Of a stretch of DNA of 64,000 bases, positions 18,101-27,205 are shown piece after piece; the stretch's first letter is position 1; each line of letters starts with the position of its first letter. A program made the translations under genes and the position numbers. The notes below the pieces were generated by a model, which worked only from the letters and a program-made list of their open reading frames with translations, was not told the origin of the DNA and did not search any database. This stretch comes from Burkholderia oklahomensis C6786 (lineage in GTDB: Bacteria > Pseudomonadota > Gammaproteobacteria > Burkholderiales > Burkholderiaceae): the NCBI RefSeq assembly GCF_000959365.1, contig NZ_CP009555.1:1116001-1180000 (forward strand), in the 5' to 3' direction.

Positions 18101-21100
18101 GGCAACGCGGTATCGGCGACGACCGACGCGCGCGCATTCCAGACCGCGTCGCTCACCGACGCGAACGGCCACCTGACGACCGACGTGTTCGACGCGCTCG
18201 GCCGCGTCGTCGCGACGATCGGTCCGCTCGACACGGCCGCGCTGCCGTCGATCGCGTTCTCGTACGCGGCGGGCGCGATCTCGACGATCACGAGCGCGAC
18301 GCGCAGCGCGCACGGCGCCAACGACACCGTGCCCGCCGTCACGTGGATCGACGGCGCGGGCAACGTGCTCGGCAAGGGCACGCCGGCCGCGGCGGCCGGC
18401 CAGTGGACCGTGACGAACGCGGTGCGGCGCAACGCGCGCGGCATCGTCGCCGCGTCGTTCCTGCCGTACACGGCGACGGGCGACGCATGGCAGCCGCCGC
18501 CCGACGGCACGGGCGCGACGACGTCGATCTACGACGCGCTCGGCCGGCTCGTGCGGCTCGCGCGGCCGGACGGACTCGTCGTCACGAGCCGCCGCGAAGG
18601 CGACGCCGTGATCACGAGCGAGACCTGGCCGGGCGGCGCGGCGGTCGACGTCGAGCGGCACATCTACGACGCGGCGGGCCAGCTCGTCTCGGTCGCGCGC
18701 AACGCGGGCGACCACTGGGTCGAGCAGCGATACGGCTATGCGCCGTCGGGCAAGGTCAGCCACGTGACGCTGCCGGGCGGCGCGCAGATCGTGTTCACGC
18801 TCGACCTGCTCGGCCGCGTGTTCGTGCAGCAGAGCCCGGACACCGGCCGCACCGTGTTCCTGCTCGATGCGTCGGACAACCAGCGGGCCCGCACGAACGC
18901 GGCCGGCCAGATCGTGCGCACCGACGTCGACGCGATGAACCGCGTGACGAACGTTTATCACGACGCGGAGACGACGCCGCGCGTGCGCTACGAATACGTC
19001 GACGCGAACGGCACGCCGCCCGCCGACGACATCACCGCGAATCGCTTCACGCGCCTCTGGCGCATCACCGACGAGATCGGCACGCTCGTCTTCGAATACG
19101 ACGAAGCGGGCCGCAAGACATCGACCGCGCGCGCGGTGACGGGCACCGGCCAGCGCTTCGTCACGCGGCGCACGTACGACGCGCTCGGCCGCACGGCGAG
19201 CGCGACGCTGCCCGCGACCGCATCCGGCGGCGCGGGCCGCACGATCGAATACGGCTACGCGGCCGACGGGCGGCTCGTCAGCGCGTCGGGCGTCGTCAAC
19301 GAGGCGGCCTACGATCCGTTCGGACGCCTGACGTCGATCGACTATGCGAACGGCGCGTCGACGCTGACCGACTACGCGGCGAACGCGGGCGGCATCGCGC
19401 GCGTGCGCGTGCTCGACGCGTCGCAAAACGTGCTGCGCGACACGACGCTCACGCGCGGCGACGGCTTCGTGAAGACGCTCGCGAGCGCGAACGCGGCCGA
19501 TGACAGCGTCGACTTCGGCTACGACACGCTGCGCCGCCTGACGAGCGCGAACTACCGGCAAGGCGCCGCGGCCGCCGACGCGCACGGCTGGAGCTTCGAC
19601 GACGCGTTCAACGCGACCGCCGTCACGGACGCGGGCGCGCTGACCTACGAAGCGGGCACGCACCGGCTCGCGTCGATCGGCGGCGCGCCGATCGCGTTCG
19701 ACAGCGCCGGCCGGATGACGACGGGCCGCTTCGGCGCGGCAACGTTCGACGCGGCCGATCACCTGACCGGCGTGACGCTGCCGGACGCGACGCACATCGC
19801 GCACACGTACGACTACCAGGGCCGCCGCGTGCGCTCGACGACGAACGGCGCGCAAACGTATTTCAGCCCGACGGAAGACGTCGAATTCCAGGGCGACACC
19901 GCGATCGTGTGGATCACCTTCGGCAGGCAGCGGATCGCGGCCGACATCGGCGGCGCGCTGACGTTCGTGCATCCGAACGCGCTCGGCGTGATGGACCTCG
20001 TCACCGATTCGAACGGCGCCTACGGCACGCGCGTGCGGCAGACGCCGTTCGGCTACGCGCGTCCGGCGGACGGCGCGGCGCCGACGGGCAGCGTCGCGGC
20101 AGTGGCGCTCGCGCTCGGCACGACGGACGCGACGGGCCTCGTCTGCCACGGCCTGCGATGGTACGACCCGCGCGTCGGCCAGTTCATCAGCCCGGACCCG
20201 ATCGTGACGAGCGTCTACACGGTCGGCTCATGGAACCCGTACGTGTACTGCCTCGGCAATCCGATCCTGCTCGCGGACCCGAACGGCTGCAGCTTCCTGA
20301 GCGTGCTCGAGATCATCGGCATCGCGATCCTCGCGGCCGCGTGCGTCGTCGGCGCGATTTTCACGGGCGGCGCGACGCTCGTCGCGCTCGGCGTGCTGTC
20401 CGCGAACATCGGCGGCTGGCTGCTCGCGGGCGTCGCGCTCGGCAGCCTGGGCGGCGCGATCGCGGGCGAACTCGCCGCGCAGAAGGCGGGCGGCAACCTG
20501 TGGGCGGGCGCGTTCCTCGGCGCTTTCCTCGGCGGCGCGACGTCGCTGATCGGCGGCGCGCTCGGCGGCGCGGCCGCGGCCGGCATCGACACACTGATCG
20601 GCGGCACGAAAACGTTCCTGTCGTTCGTCGCGGCGGGCGCGATCCAGGGCACGCTCGCGGGCGCGGGCACGGGGCTCGCGATCGGCTACGCGGGCGGCAA
20701 GGGCAACGCCGAATCGATGCTGATCGCGATGGCGAAGGGCGCCGCGTGGGGCGCGGTGCTCGGCACGCTGCTCGGCGCGGGCATCGGCGCGATCGCGGGC
20801 ACCGGCATCAGCGGCGCGGCGAAGCCGGACAACTTCCTGAACATCGGCGCGTTCGGCCAGAAGTTCGCGGATTTCACGAGCACGTCGACGGCGATCAACT
20901 CGGCGGACAACGCGGCGGGCGTGACCGAATCGCTCGCGCAACTGTCGATGCCGGGCGGCTTCAACGCGAGCAACATGCTCGGCCTGCTGCCGAACCTCGT
21001 CACGACGAACGAACAGGCAGCCGGCTGGTTCTCGATCCCGATCTCGTGGCTCGGGCCGGGCGTGCTGAATGACGCGGGATTCGCGGGGCTCGTCGATACA

Positions 21101-21286
21101 TCGATGGCGCTCGATCAAGCGGGACTCAGCTACGCGCACCAGATCTCGCTGCTGCTCGGCGCCGCGCCCTACTTCATCGACTACGCGGCGACGATGGCGC
21201 AGATCGTCGATACGAGCGGCGTGAACAACTTCGAGACGGCGTTCAATCGGGCGTTTGGGTCGGGGAGTCCGAGTAATACGGGGTGA
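15188..21286 (+). CDS. TcB-TcC fusion (SpvB/RHS toxin-complex protein)
   Basis: A 2032-residue protein with a GTG start at 15188 behind CCAGGGGGCGAACC. An N-terminal SpvB-like domain begins around residue 10 (GGSVSGDGGDFSVDL, GITPPHTLQYSAGAGDGPFG). FG-GAP/VCBS propeller repeats follow (DLNGDGLPDIVHL, DLNGDGITDILLD, DMTGDGLMDIVRV, DVDGDGCADLVYV), then the TcB middle region, YD/RHS repeats and the RHS core end (LRWYDPRVGQFISPDP, NPILLADPNG, near residue 1697). In Tc toxins TcB-TcC forms a closed cocoon holding the auto-cleaved C-terminal toxin. The last ~335 residues here are the variable toxin part. They contain several Gly/Ala-rich hydrophobic segments (about 1700-1880), then a polar tail (KPDNFLNIGAFGQKFADF onward). 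I recognise no known enzyme domain in it. Confidence 0.88.
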   Translation: MAKTSGTADEILNLPSGGGSVSGDGGDFSVDLNTGTATLKFDLTVPAGPNGITPPHTLQYSAGAGDGPFGIGWSLGLMTIRRKITPAAGGAEPAPPGACTLVGVGELVDMGAQRFRPIVDATGLLIEFTGASWTAADKSDTQYTLGTTVNAQIGSDGALPVAWLVDRCTDSAGNAIAYTWLADGGSRVPQTIAWGTYQLVFAYESRPDVLVDGSYGAPVTLDKRCSRIELHVTTEARSLVRSWTLLYDDDHGHGRSQLATIREHGHAADGSVLTAPDRTFAYSKFGAPALVPVTGWTTPLSDPNTDLVDLNGDGLPDIVHLGQGMPTMHPNLGGGRFGAPRPLARTAAPLRLSAPSVAFADMSGNGSVDVLVLDEPFSGYYPLSAPGGAEPTGFGRPIVFERAPAVSPGDVRLRFLDLNGDGITDILLDTGRGWLMYLRDGPTTWSDAPRVLPPARTPPVSLADPHVHLADMTGDGLMDIVRVTGGGVTYWPARADGGWDAAISMTPSPAFARDFDPHRLALYDVDGDGCADLVYVGLQSVTLWRNVGATRLAAPIAIAGTPIALPGSYRVVDLLGSGTAGVHFQLPSIAGASRQSYLDLGGGTKPYLLSDLSHGAAQSTRVRYRTSTEYARDDAQAGQPWRTYHPFPIQCVAGTDQTDHGTGATTTTRYAYHDARYDPGTRTFLGFGRVDSEQLGDATCPTLRVETTFHLGLDPADPSRPLTGDEALKLGALRRKPLVTATYGLDGSALESRPYSVTRHAYDALLVASSLGDGKRIAVPYCTTSTEERWERQNAIVSTRTVDYLAITNEGDVTLQRTRAQRTGVAAPDQDVTTTTTLATGGKNLRMPARVTQTAPDGGIVSESVCFYDGDAFAGLPEGQATRGLVTRIEDRVFDDAFVASIWGESAPDLTQYGYHRLPGDATGWWKTRRAHERGSNATGPTLATKGPLGATQTLQYDASGQRVVKVIDALGNAVSATTDARAFQTASLTDANGHLTTDVFDALGRVVATIGPLDTAALPSIAFSYAAGAISTITSATRSAHGANDTVPAVTWIDGAGNVLGKGTPAAAAGQWTVTNAVRRNARGIVAASFLPYTATGDAWQPPPDGTGATTSIYDALGRLVRLARPDGLVVTSRREGDAVITSETWPGGAAVDVERHIYDAAGQLVSVARNAGDHWVEQRYGYAPSGKVSHVTLPGGAQIVFTLDLLGRVFVQQSPDTGRTVFLLDASDNQRARTNAAGQIVRTDVDAMNRVTNVYHDAETTPRVRYEYVDANGTPPADDITANRFTRLWRITDEIGTLVFEYDEAGRKTSTARAVTGTGQRFVTRRTYDALGRTASATLPATASGGAGRTIEYGYAADGRLVSASGVVNEAAYDPFGRLTSIDYANGASTLTDYAANAGGIARVRVLDASQNVLRDTTLTRGDGFVKTLASANAADDSVDFGYDTLRRLTSANYRQGAAAADAHGWSFDDAFNATAVTDAGALTYEAGTHRLASIGGAPIAFDSAGRMTTGRFGAATFDAADHLTGVTLPDATHIAHTYDYQGRRVRSTTNGAQTYFSPTEDVEFQGDTAIVWITFGRQRIAADIGGALTFVHPNALGVMDLVTDSNGAYGTRVRQTPFGYARPADGAAPTGSVAAVALALGTTDATGLVCHGLRWYDPRVGQFISPDPIVTSVYTVGSWNPYVYCLGNPILLADPNGCSFLSVLEIIGIAILAAACVVGAIFTGGATLVALGVLSANIGGWLLAGVALGSLGGAIAGELAAQKAGGNLWAGAFLGAFLGGATSLIGGALGGAAAAGIDTLIGGTKTFLSFVAAGAIQGTLAGAGTGLAIGYAGGKGNAESMLIAMAKGAAWGAVLGTLLGAGIGAIAGTGISGAAKPDNFLNIGAFGQKFADFTSTSTAINSADNAAGVTESLAQLSMPGGFNASNMLGLLPNLVTTNEQAAGWFSIPISWLGPGVLNDAGFAGLVDTSMALDQAGLSYAHQISLLLGAAPYFIDYAATMAQIVDTSGVNNFETAFNRAFGSGSPSNTG

Positions 21287-21667
21287 ATTCGGCTCGTGGC
21301 GGGCGCGCGATCGGATTCGATGGCGGCGGGCGTTTTGTGTGGAATCGGGGGATGCGTGAAGACGCGATGCTTCGGGCGCGGCGCGAATTGCAGACGGCCG
21401 ATTGCCGAAGGCGGATTGCAGATGACTGATTGCGGCAGATCAAATCGTCGTGGGCTGGCTTTCTTATGCTCGATGGCGAGTGCGATCCGTTAGAGGCATT
21501 TCGATCTCGTGCGATTTGGCGCGGTCTCGCGCGATAGATCAGACGAAATGGTCTCGCCGGCATGCGCGTTCGAAACTCGGAGAAAGCATCCGTCGTTTCG
21601 ATCGGCATGCGCGATGGCGTGAGCTATCGGTGTCGCTTCATTCGCTACGCGTCATCGGGGAAACATC
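21287..21667. other. Intergenic region after the Tc locus
   Basis: No supportable gene. A small cluster of imperfect GATTGC-type repeats occurs around 21390-21440. The ribosome-binding site of the next gene is GGGGAAACATC just before 21668. Confidence 0.5.
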
Positions 21668-22027
21668 ATGGCTCTGCCACAAAGCTATCGGGAATTGACG
21701 GGCGAAGTCGCGACGCAAATGCGCGCCCTTCGCAAGACGCAACCGGATCTGATGTCGGCGTTCGCCGCGCTCGCGGCGGCCGGCACGAAAGAAGGCGCGC
21801 TCGGGAAGAAGACGCGCGAGCTCGTCGCGCTCGGCATCGCGATCGCGTCGCGCTGCGACGATTGCATCGGGTTTCACGTGCAGACGCTCGTGAAGCTGGG
21901 GACGACCCGGGAGGAATTCGAGGATCTTTTGGGGACGGCGGTTTATATGGGGGGCGGGCCTTCGATGATGTATGCGGCGCATGCGTTGAAGGCGTTTGAG
22001 GAGTTTGCGGGTGAGAGAGGGATATGA
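21668..22027 (+). CDS. Carboxymuconolactone decarboxylase-family (AhpD-like) protein
   Basis: A 119-residue protein filling the single CMD domain. The redox motif RCDDCIGFHVQTLVKLG (CxxC plus the downstream His) is intact, as in AhpD-like alkylhydroperoxidases. The tail has the usual YMGGGPSMMYAAHALKAF helix. It is probably a cytoplasmic thiol-dependent peroxidase or adaptor reductase; the true substrate is unknown. It is a single gene, with no ahpC beside it. Confidence 0.9.
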   Translation: MALPQSYRELTGEVATQMRALRKTQPDLMSAFAALAAAGTKEGALGKKTRELVALGIAIASRCDDCIGFHVQTLVKLGTTREEFEDLLGTAVYMGGGPSMMYAAHALKAFEEFAGERGI

Positions 22028-22315
22028 GAGGTGAAGCCGGGGGCTTTCATAGCTGGTTTTCAGACTTTGTGGGTATTCGGTGAATATCGAGGATATTGTG
22101 CTGGGATTGATGGTTTTTTTATCGAGTGGCATGTCGGTTAACGGCTAGGAACTGTCGATCGACAGTGACGACTCGAAAGCAGTCGATCGGCTGTGCGATG
22201 GACTCTCGCTTCGGTGCAAAGTCTGTGGCCGTGGTGGCGGTACACGTATTTTCTGGCGTCGGGCGGGCAATGGCTTAAAGTGAGAGACAGACAATCCGTG
22301 CCATGGAGATCCACG

Positions 22316-22648
22316 ATGATCGACGACGGTCTCTTCGACGCCATAAAACGGCTGCGCGAATGGGCGCAGGAGCATTCCCATGTACGACGGCTATGGATTT
22401 ATGGCAGCCGACTCAAGGGCGTCCAGCGGACCGACAGCGATCTCGATGTTGCCATGGAAATCGACCCTGTCGGCAACGATGAGACGGCACGAGATTCGTG
22501 GGGCAGTCACCGCGCTGAATGGGAGGCTGAGATGACAGCGCTCGTCCCATATGAAGTGCACCTCCAAGATTACGATCTCACAAACCCGATGTCTCGCGTC
22601 GTCGCATATATTGGATGCTGTGCCGCGTTGGTCTACCAGCGTGATTAG
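22316..22648 (+). CDS. MNT-type nucleotidyltransferase-domain protein
   Basis: A 110-residue protein with ATG at 22316 behind a GGAG; an earlier in-frame start would add an unconvincing N-terminus. It carries the minimal nucleotidyltransferase signature IYGSRLKGVQRTDSDLDVAM (GSxxxG...SDLD) and a later acidic site. MNT proteins often act as antitoxins that modify a HEPN toxin, but no HEPN gene is adjacent, so this is an orphan or a stand-alone enzyme. Base composition is lower in GC than the flanking Burkholderia core. Confidence 0.75.
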   Translation: MIDDGLFDAIKRLREWAQEHSHVRRLWIYGSRLKGVQRTDSDLDVAMEIDPVGNDETARDSWGSHRAEWEAEMTALVPYEVHLQDYDLTNPMSRVVAYIGCCAALVYQRD

Positions 22649-22696
22649 GTCATATCCGTTATCTCGCACGTTAGGCAACGAACGAGGGGGTGCGCG

Positions 22697-23095
22697 TTGG
22701 TCGCACATATCGCAATTGCGCTGCTTCTCGCAATAATCGCAGCAGCGTCGCCACAGCGTTCACTTGCCCAGCAAGGTCAGAACAGCTTGATCGGTGTGGT
22801 CACCGACGCACCAAGCTCTTCCAAGTGGGTGGGTAGTCGAGTCATCTTCACCGGGATAACGACTGCAGAGCCCACGGTTGTTTGGCCTGATGGGTTCGAC
22901 GAAAAGCTATCCAAGCTCTTTGAGAACGAAAACTTAATCGTTCTCCAATTCGTTAGCACGGCCGGAGGCACCGATACCTTCTACATCGAAAGGAAAAGTA
23001 AGCGTTTCCTCGTTGTATCGGTTGGAACCTTGCTTGCCGCCTACCTAAATAACAAGTCGGTCAGTGTGTCTCAGTACCGGGGCTACATCAAATAG
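22697..23095 (+). CDS. Secreted hypothetical protein
   Basis: A 132-residue protein with a probable TTG start at 22697 after GAGGGGG. The N-terminus is a clear signal peptide (AHIAIALLLAIIAAAS, cleavage likely after SLAQ). The mature part has no cysteines and no domain I recognise (e.g. LIGVVTDAPSSSKWVGS, TFYIERKSKRFLVVSVG). AT-richer than the core, so probably acquired. Function unknown. Confidence 0.55.
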   Translation: MVAHIAIALLLAIIAAASPQRSLAQQGQNSLIGVVTDAPSSSKWVGSRVIFTGITTAEPTVVWPDGFDEKLSKLFENENLIVLQFVSTAGGTDTFYIERKSKRFLVVSVGTLLAAYLNNKSVSVSQYRGYIK

Positions 23096-23396
23096 GTCGC
23101 AAATGTAGTCGTGCTGGCTGAGTGTGACAGCCGATCCGCGAACGGCCGTTTTCACGGCCCGTTTCGAGTCGATGCGCGCCGTCTGACGCAACGTCGAGCA
23201 CCGAAATGGCGTCGTCGGGCGGTGTGCGGCCAGGAGGCGACGTTCGCCGGATGGTGACGTATGGCGGAACCTCGATGCGGTTCGGTCATTCGAGCCATTT
23301 GATGTCGGTTAAGCGGCCGGAGTCTTGTCTGCTTGCGTTCGTACCCCTGCATCTACGGAGAGATTTCAATCTTCGGGCGCTGGCGCTTTTTGATCG
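23096..23396. other. Intergenic region, nothing recognised
   Basis: About 300 bp between convergent genes. No ribosome-binding site, RNA gene or strong terminator was identified by eye. Confidence 0.4.
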
Positions 23397-25037
23397 CTAT
23401 GGCGTCTCCGGTTTACTCTTCGAAGTCTGTGCGCAAATAGTCCATGTCATCCGTTCGGCATATTCCTCTAGAAGATCGCGGTCAGTAAGGCGCTCAAGGC
23501 GGTCGAAGTCGGGCGACCCGGCCATATTCGCGAGCAACTGCGCGCGCGTTGTATTTTTACGCGCATCAAGCAACCACATAAACGTCTTGAACGGCGTCTC
23601 GATCGTTTGCTTCGCGGAGGGATCAATACGTTCAAAGAACGTTGTTGGATGCCGTCTATAGGCCTGCAACTCTGCTGCTGAAAGGGGGACGCCAACAACG
23701 ACTTGCCGCCCGTCCTGCAACTGAAAAATGCACGTTGCTGATCGTTCAGGTTCGGAGACAATTCCTTGAAGCAGCTTGGCCGGTGCCGTCTCGCCTTCTG
23801 GCCCTACTTGGACCTCGTACCACGAGCCAATAGTTAGCCGCGCTTCGTTTGTCGAAAACGCCAACTCAGGGGCTTCTCCGTCGAACGTTGATGGCACTTC
23901 GCTGTGATCGCGCAGTGATCTGGCGAGGTCATGGATATCCTGATGCGCTCGCATAGCGGCGTATGCTTCTCTCAGGGAGGGGAACCCCGCGTCAAGCTTG
24001 AAATCTGGGATCTGGAATCCTTCGGCGAGTATGACAGTGCGTCTCACTGCACCTTCGAGGTCTCGGTCTGAAGGCATGTTCGTGAGGAAGACATACGCCG
24101 CGGGAAGCGGATGGCCGTTGAGGTCACGCCCTTCAAACTGGCGCAAATCGTTGAGTGCTTGCCGCATGAAGCCCGGCAGCGTGTCGTCCATTTGATCATC
24201 TGGAGCTCCAACGTCAAGAAACACGATTCGTGGATGAGCGGCCTGTTTCCTCAGGGCACCTTGGAGACGTCTTCCGAGCCGAAACCTGAGTGTGCCTGTT
24301 GCATCGCTCCGGTTACGATGCTTCGCTTCTACTGAATACATATTGCCGCTTGTTTTGCAGGTGGCGACAAATTCGCAGTGAGTTGCGGAGCGGTCATCTT
24401 CATCTTCAAACACAATGTCGAATCCCGCCCGAATCATTGCGGCAGCAACGTACGTTTCATATCGAGCACCGGGGAACATGTCCGGGTTCTTGAGTCGGCC
24501 GACTAGCTTCTTCTGCAACTCGGCATTGTGGTCCAGTGCGTACAGGTCGTATGCTAGGCGAAGCCATGCGGATGATGCGCCGTTCCCTTCGACCTGCACA
24601 ACGAAGTCACCCGTTAAACCGGAACGCCGCTGCAAATTGCAGATACTGTCATACCACTGGAGAATCGGATGTCGATCACTCAATGGCTTCTTGAGTTCGG
24701 CGTTTCCCCACGCGGGATCCAAGACGTCCCTGAGATAGTCTCCCAGGAAGTCGTGGAACGTCTTGCCTTTAATGTAATAGAGCTTGTTTCGTACGGCGAC
24801 GACTCTGCGTCCGCCAATCTCCGCACTGATGATCGGTCGGCCTAGCCCCTGTTGAGCGACGCGTTGGGCCTCCTTGGCCATAGCTTTTGCGCTTGCCTCG
24901 GCAACGGCCTTTGCTAGACCTGGTGGCAAAGTCTGGCGCGCTGGCTCGGGCGCAATCCATCCGTGGCAGTGCTTATATTTCTTCCCGCTCCCGCATGGAC
25001 AACGTTCATTGCGTCCGATTTTCGCAGCCATAAGCAT
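23397..25037 (-). CDS. SEC-C zinc-finger protein with nuclease-like middle domain
   Basis: A 546-residue protein. The N-terminal SEC-C motif is complete (RNERCPCGSGKKYKHCHG). The middle (about residues 190-270) reads GARYETYVAAAMIRAGFDI, then an acidic run, then YSVEAKHRNR. This E...D...ExK arrangement resembles a PD-(D/E)xK restriction-endonuclease fold. The C-terminal part is unassigned. SEC-C motifs recur in orphan defence-type and chaperone proteins. The start is ATG 25037 or, better placed behind GGGGG, ATG 25031. It is lower in GC than the core and lies among unrelated genes, so it was probably acquired. A nuclease role is inference from a motif seen by eye. Confidence 0.65.
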   Translation of the reverse strand: MLMAAKIGRNERCPCGSGKKYKHCHGWIAPEPARQTLPPGLAKAVAEASAKAMAKEAQRVAQQGLGRPIISAEIGGRRVVAVRNKLYYIKGKTFHDFLGDYLRDVLDPAWGNAELKKPLSDRHPILQWYDSICNLQRRSGLTGDFVVQVEGNGASSAWLRLAYDLYALDHNAELQKKLVGRLKNPDMFPGARYETYVAAAMIRAGFDIVFEDEDDRSATHCEFVATCKTSGNMYSVEAKHRNRSDATGTLRFRLGRRLQGALRKQAAHPRIVFLDVGAPDDQMDDTLPGFMRQALNDLRQFEGRDLNGHPLPAAYVFLTNMPSDRDLEGAVRRTVILAEGFQIPDFKLDAGFPSLREAYAAMRAHQDIHDLARSLRDHSEVPSTFDGEAPELAFSTNEARLTIGSWYEVQVGPEGETAPAKLLQGIVSEPERSATCIFQLQDGRQVVVGVPLSAAELQAYRRHPTTFFERIDPSAKQTIETPFKTFMWLLDARKNTTRAQLLANMAGSPDFDRLERLTDRDLLEEYAERMTWTICAQTSKSKPETP

Positions 25038-25899
25038 GCCCCCAAGCCGACTCGCTCCAAATATGTTCGCACATCTTCCTACTCATTCGAGCAAGTAGGT
25101 CTTCGCGGACGCACTGAGCGCCGGCGACGAGCAAGTTGAACAGTCAACGAGACTGTCCTACCGCGCGATCCCATTGGCAGGCAACGTAGTGAGTGCCTGC
25201 AGCGCAGCGTGCGAATGTCTCATATCGGCGGGTCAGCGGACCGACGCCCGTGGTGACTCAGTGACTCGAACGGGTCGACTCCGGAAATTCCGGGCTGGGT
25301 CGGGGCGATCGAGCACTGGCCGACGACGAATTTCCAGGAGCGACCACTCACTACAAGCGTTCGGCCGGCCGAATCGGGCCGGCAAGCGCCGGTCGCGCCG
25401 CCCGAAAACAGTCATCCATGGAGCGCACGCACCTTCGCTTGTTTCAGCAGCGTTGCCTCCTTGCCATGGTCCATTTTCGTCTGACAATTAGCATGGTGTG
25501 CAATCTCGCACGCACGCGAGGCGAGGCGAGGATGATCTACATCATTTGTTAATTTTCACATTTAAATCAATAGAGGCCGCGCACCGCAATCGAAACGACG
25601 TTCTTATAGCCCTCGAATTTATCAAATTAACCCGCTGGCTACGAGACGCGCAACGCCGTGGCCAGCCAGTCGCGCGACCCGATCACCACGATGGCCACCC
25701 ACGATCTTTCGCCAGGCCACCTCGAGACCGACGCGTTGAAGCTCCGATGCCGCAACGTCTCACATCCCCCTCAGTATTCCAACGCGCGCGCTAGACGCAT
25801 ATCATTCGCGCATCGCGCATCTGCAGGCCACCCGGCGCGTCGCCTCCAACGGAAGGGGCGGCGCATTCGCCTGCGCGGCGCAGCACACAGGAATCCTCG
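25038..25899. other. Long intergenic region upstream of the MASE1 gene
   Basis: About 860 bp. It contains an AT-rich patch near 25545-25630 (TTAATTTTCACATTTAAATC) that could carry the promoter of the next gene, and otherwise GC-rich sequence with small open frames lacking start signals. No gene is supported. Confidence 0.45.
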
Positions 25900-27192
25900 A
25901 TGAACACCAAGCGTTCCCGGACGGAACTCGTCGCCGCGCTGCTCTGGGCGGCGCTGTATCTCGCGACCGGCTATATCTCGCACGCGTTCAACGGTCCCGT
26001 CCGGCTGACAGGCTACATCTGGCTGCCGGCCGGCGTGACGATCGGCGCGTTCATGCTGCGGCCCGTGCGCGAATGGCTGATGCTCGCCGTCGCGTTCCTG
26101 GCCGCGCAGTTCGCGCTGACGAGTATCGAGCACGGCAACCTGTTCAACGCGGCGCTGTTCACGATCGACGAGGTCGGCGCGGCCGCGCTCGCGGTATGGT
26201 TCGTGCGGCGCATCCGTTTCTCGCTCGAAGGCCTGTATTTCCTGCGCTCGGTCATCCTGGCCGGCGTGATCGCAGGCGTACTCGGCGCGATCGGCGGAGC
26301 AGCCTGGTACACGGTCGTCAAGGGCGCGTCGTTCATCGACGTCAGCCTCGTGTGGGCCGCATCCGATTTCGTCGGGGTGCTGCTGGTCACGCCGGTGCTC
26401 GCGTCGTGGTCGCGCTTCCGCGCGCACCGCTCGGGCGATCATGAGCGCTTCGATCTGATGCTCGGTATCGTCGCGTTCGTGCTGGTCGTGATCGTCGCCT
26501 TCGCGATCTTCGATGGCGACAGCGCGTCGAAATTCGGTGTCGGCGCCGGCTTCGCGATGACCTACATCCCGCTGTTCCTGACCGTCGCGGTGACGCTGCT
26601 GCTGGGCGGCCGCGCGGGTTCGTCGTCGGTGCTCGTGCTCGCGCTGATCGTGATCATGCAGACCGCGCAGGGCGACGGCCCGTTCGCGTCGCTCGACGCG
26701 CATCACGGCCGTTCGCTGCTCGAGGCGCAGCTCTATCTCGCGATTGCGTCGCTGCTGGTGCTCACGGTGAGTACGCTGAAGACGACGCGCGAACGCGTGC
26801 ACGAACACGCGGCGGTGCTGCAGAACAACATGGAGCTCGCGCTCGCGAGCGCCGGCCAGATCGCGTACGTGCTCGATCCGCAATCCGGCCGGATCGAATG
26901 GAGCGGCGACGTCGAGCGCATATTCGGCGTCGGCGTCGACGCCGCGCAGATCGCGAGCGTGCCGCTCGTGCTCGAACGCGTGCACCCCGGCGACCGCGAC
27001 GCGCTGCGCGACTACTGGCGCGCCGAGATCGCAGGCGAGGATCGCGCGTCGCTGTCGCTGCGCGTCGTGCAGCGCGACGGCGGTACGCAGACCATCACCG
27101 ATCACGGCGCGCCGCTGCTCGACTCGAACGTCGACGTGACGGTCGTCGCCGGCGTCTGGCAGATCGAGCGCGTGTGGCCGGCGGACGAATGA
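25900..27192 (+). CDS. MASE1-PAS membrane sensor without an output domain
   Basis: A 430-residue protein. The first ~290 residues form the eight-or-so membrane helices of a MASE1 sensor domain (e.g. LVAALLWAALYLATGYISHA, SVILAGVIAGVLGAIGG, MTYIPLFLTVAVTLLLGG). A PAS domain follows (about 310-425: ALASAGQIAYVLDPQSGRIE through VVAGVWQIERVW). MASE1 proteins normally end in a histidine kinase or a GGDEF/EAL domain. Here the gene stops straight after PAS, so it either works with a separate partner or has lost its effector. The next gene begins 14 bp downstream, suggesting an operon. Confidence 0.8.
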   Translation: MNTKRSRTELVAALLWAALYLATGYISHAFNGPVRLTGYIWLPAGVTIGAFMLRPVREWLMLAVAFLAAQFALTSIEHGNLFNAALFTIDEVGAAALAVWFVRRIRFSLEGLYFLRSVILAGVIAGVLGAIGGAAWYTVVKGASFIDVSLVWAASDFVGVLLVTPVLASWSRFRAHRSGDHERFDLMLGIVAFVLVVIVAFAIFDGDSASKFGVGAGFAMTYIPLFLTVAVTLLLGGRAGSSSVLVLALIVIMQTAQGDGPFASLDAHHGRSLLEAQLYLAIASLLVLTVSTLKTTRERVHEHAAVLQNNMELALASAGQIAYVLDPQSGRIEWSGDVERIFGVGVDAAQIASVPLVLERVHPGDRDALRDYWRAEIAGEDRASLSLRVVQRDGGTQTITDHGAPLLDSNVDVTVVAGVWQIERVWPADE

Positions 27193-27205
27193 GCGAGCGG
27201 ACGCC

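Noticed and set aside
15134..20149. A 1671-residue open frame antisense to the TcB-TcC gene
   Set aside because: The translation is Arg/Ala/Asp-rich with no domain or start signal. Such frames arise opposite GC-rich genes with G/C third positions, and the sense strand encodes a clear SpvB/RHS protein.
25498..25794. Small plus-strand open frame upstream of the MASE1 gene
   Set aside because: No ribosome-binding site and a composition typical of random frames; treated as intergenic.
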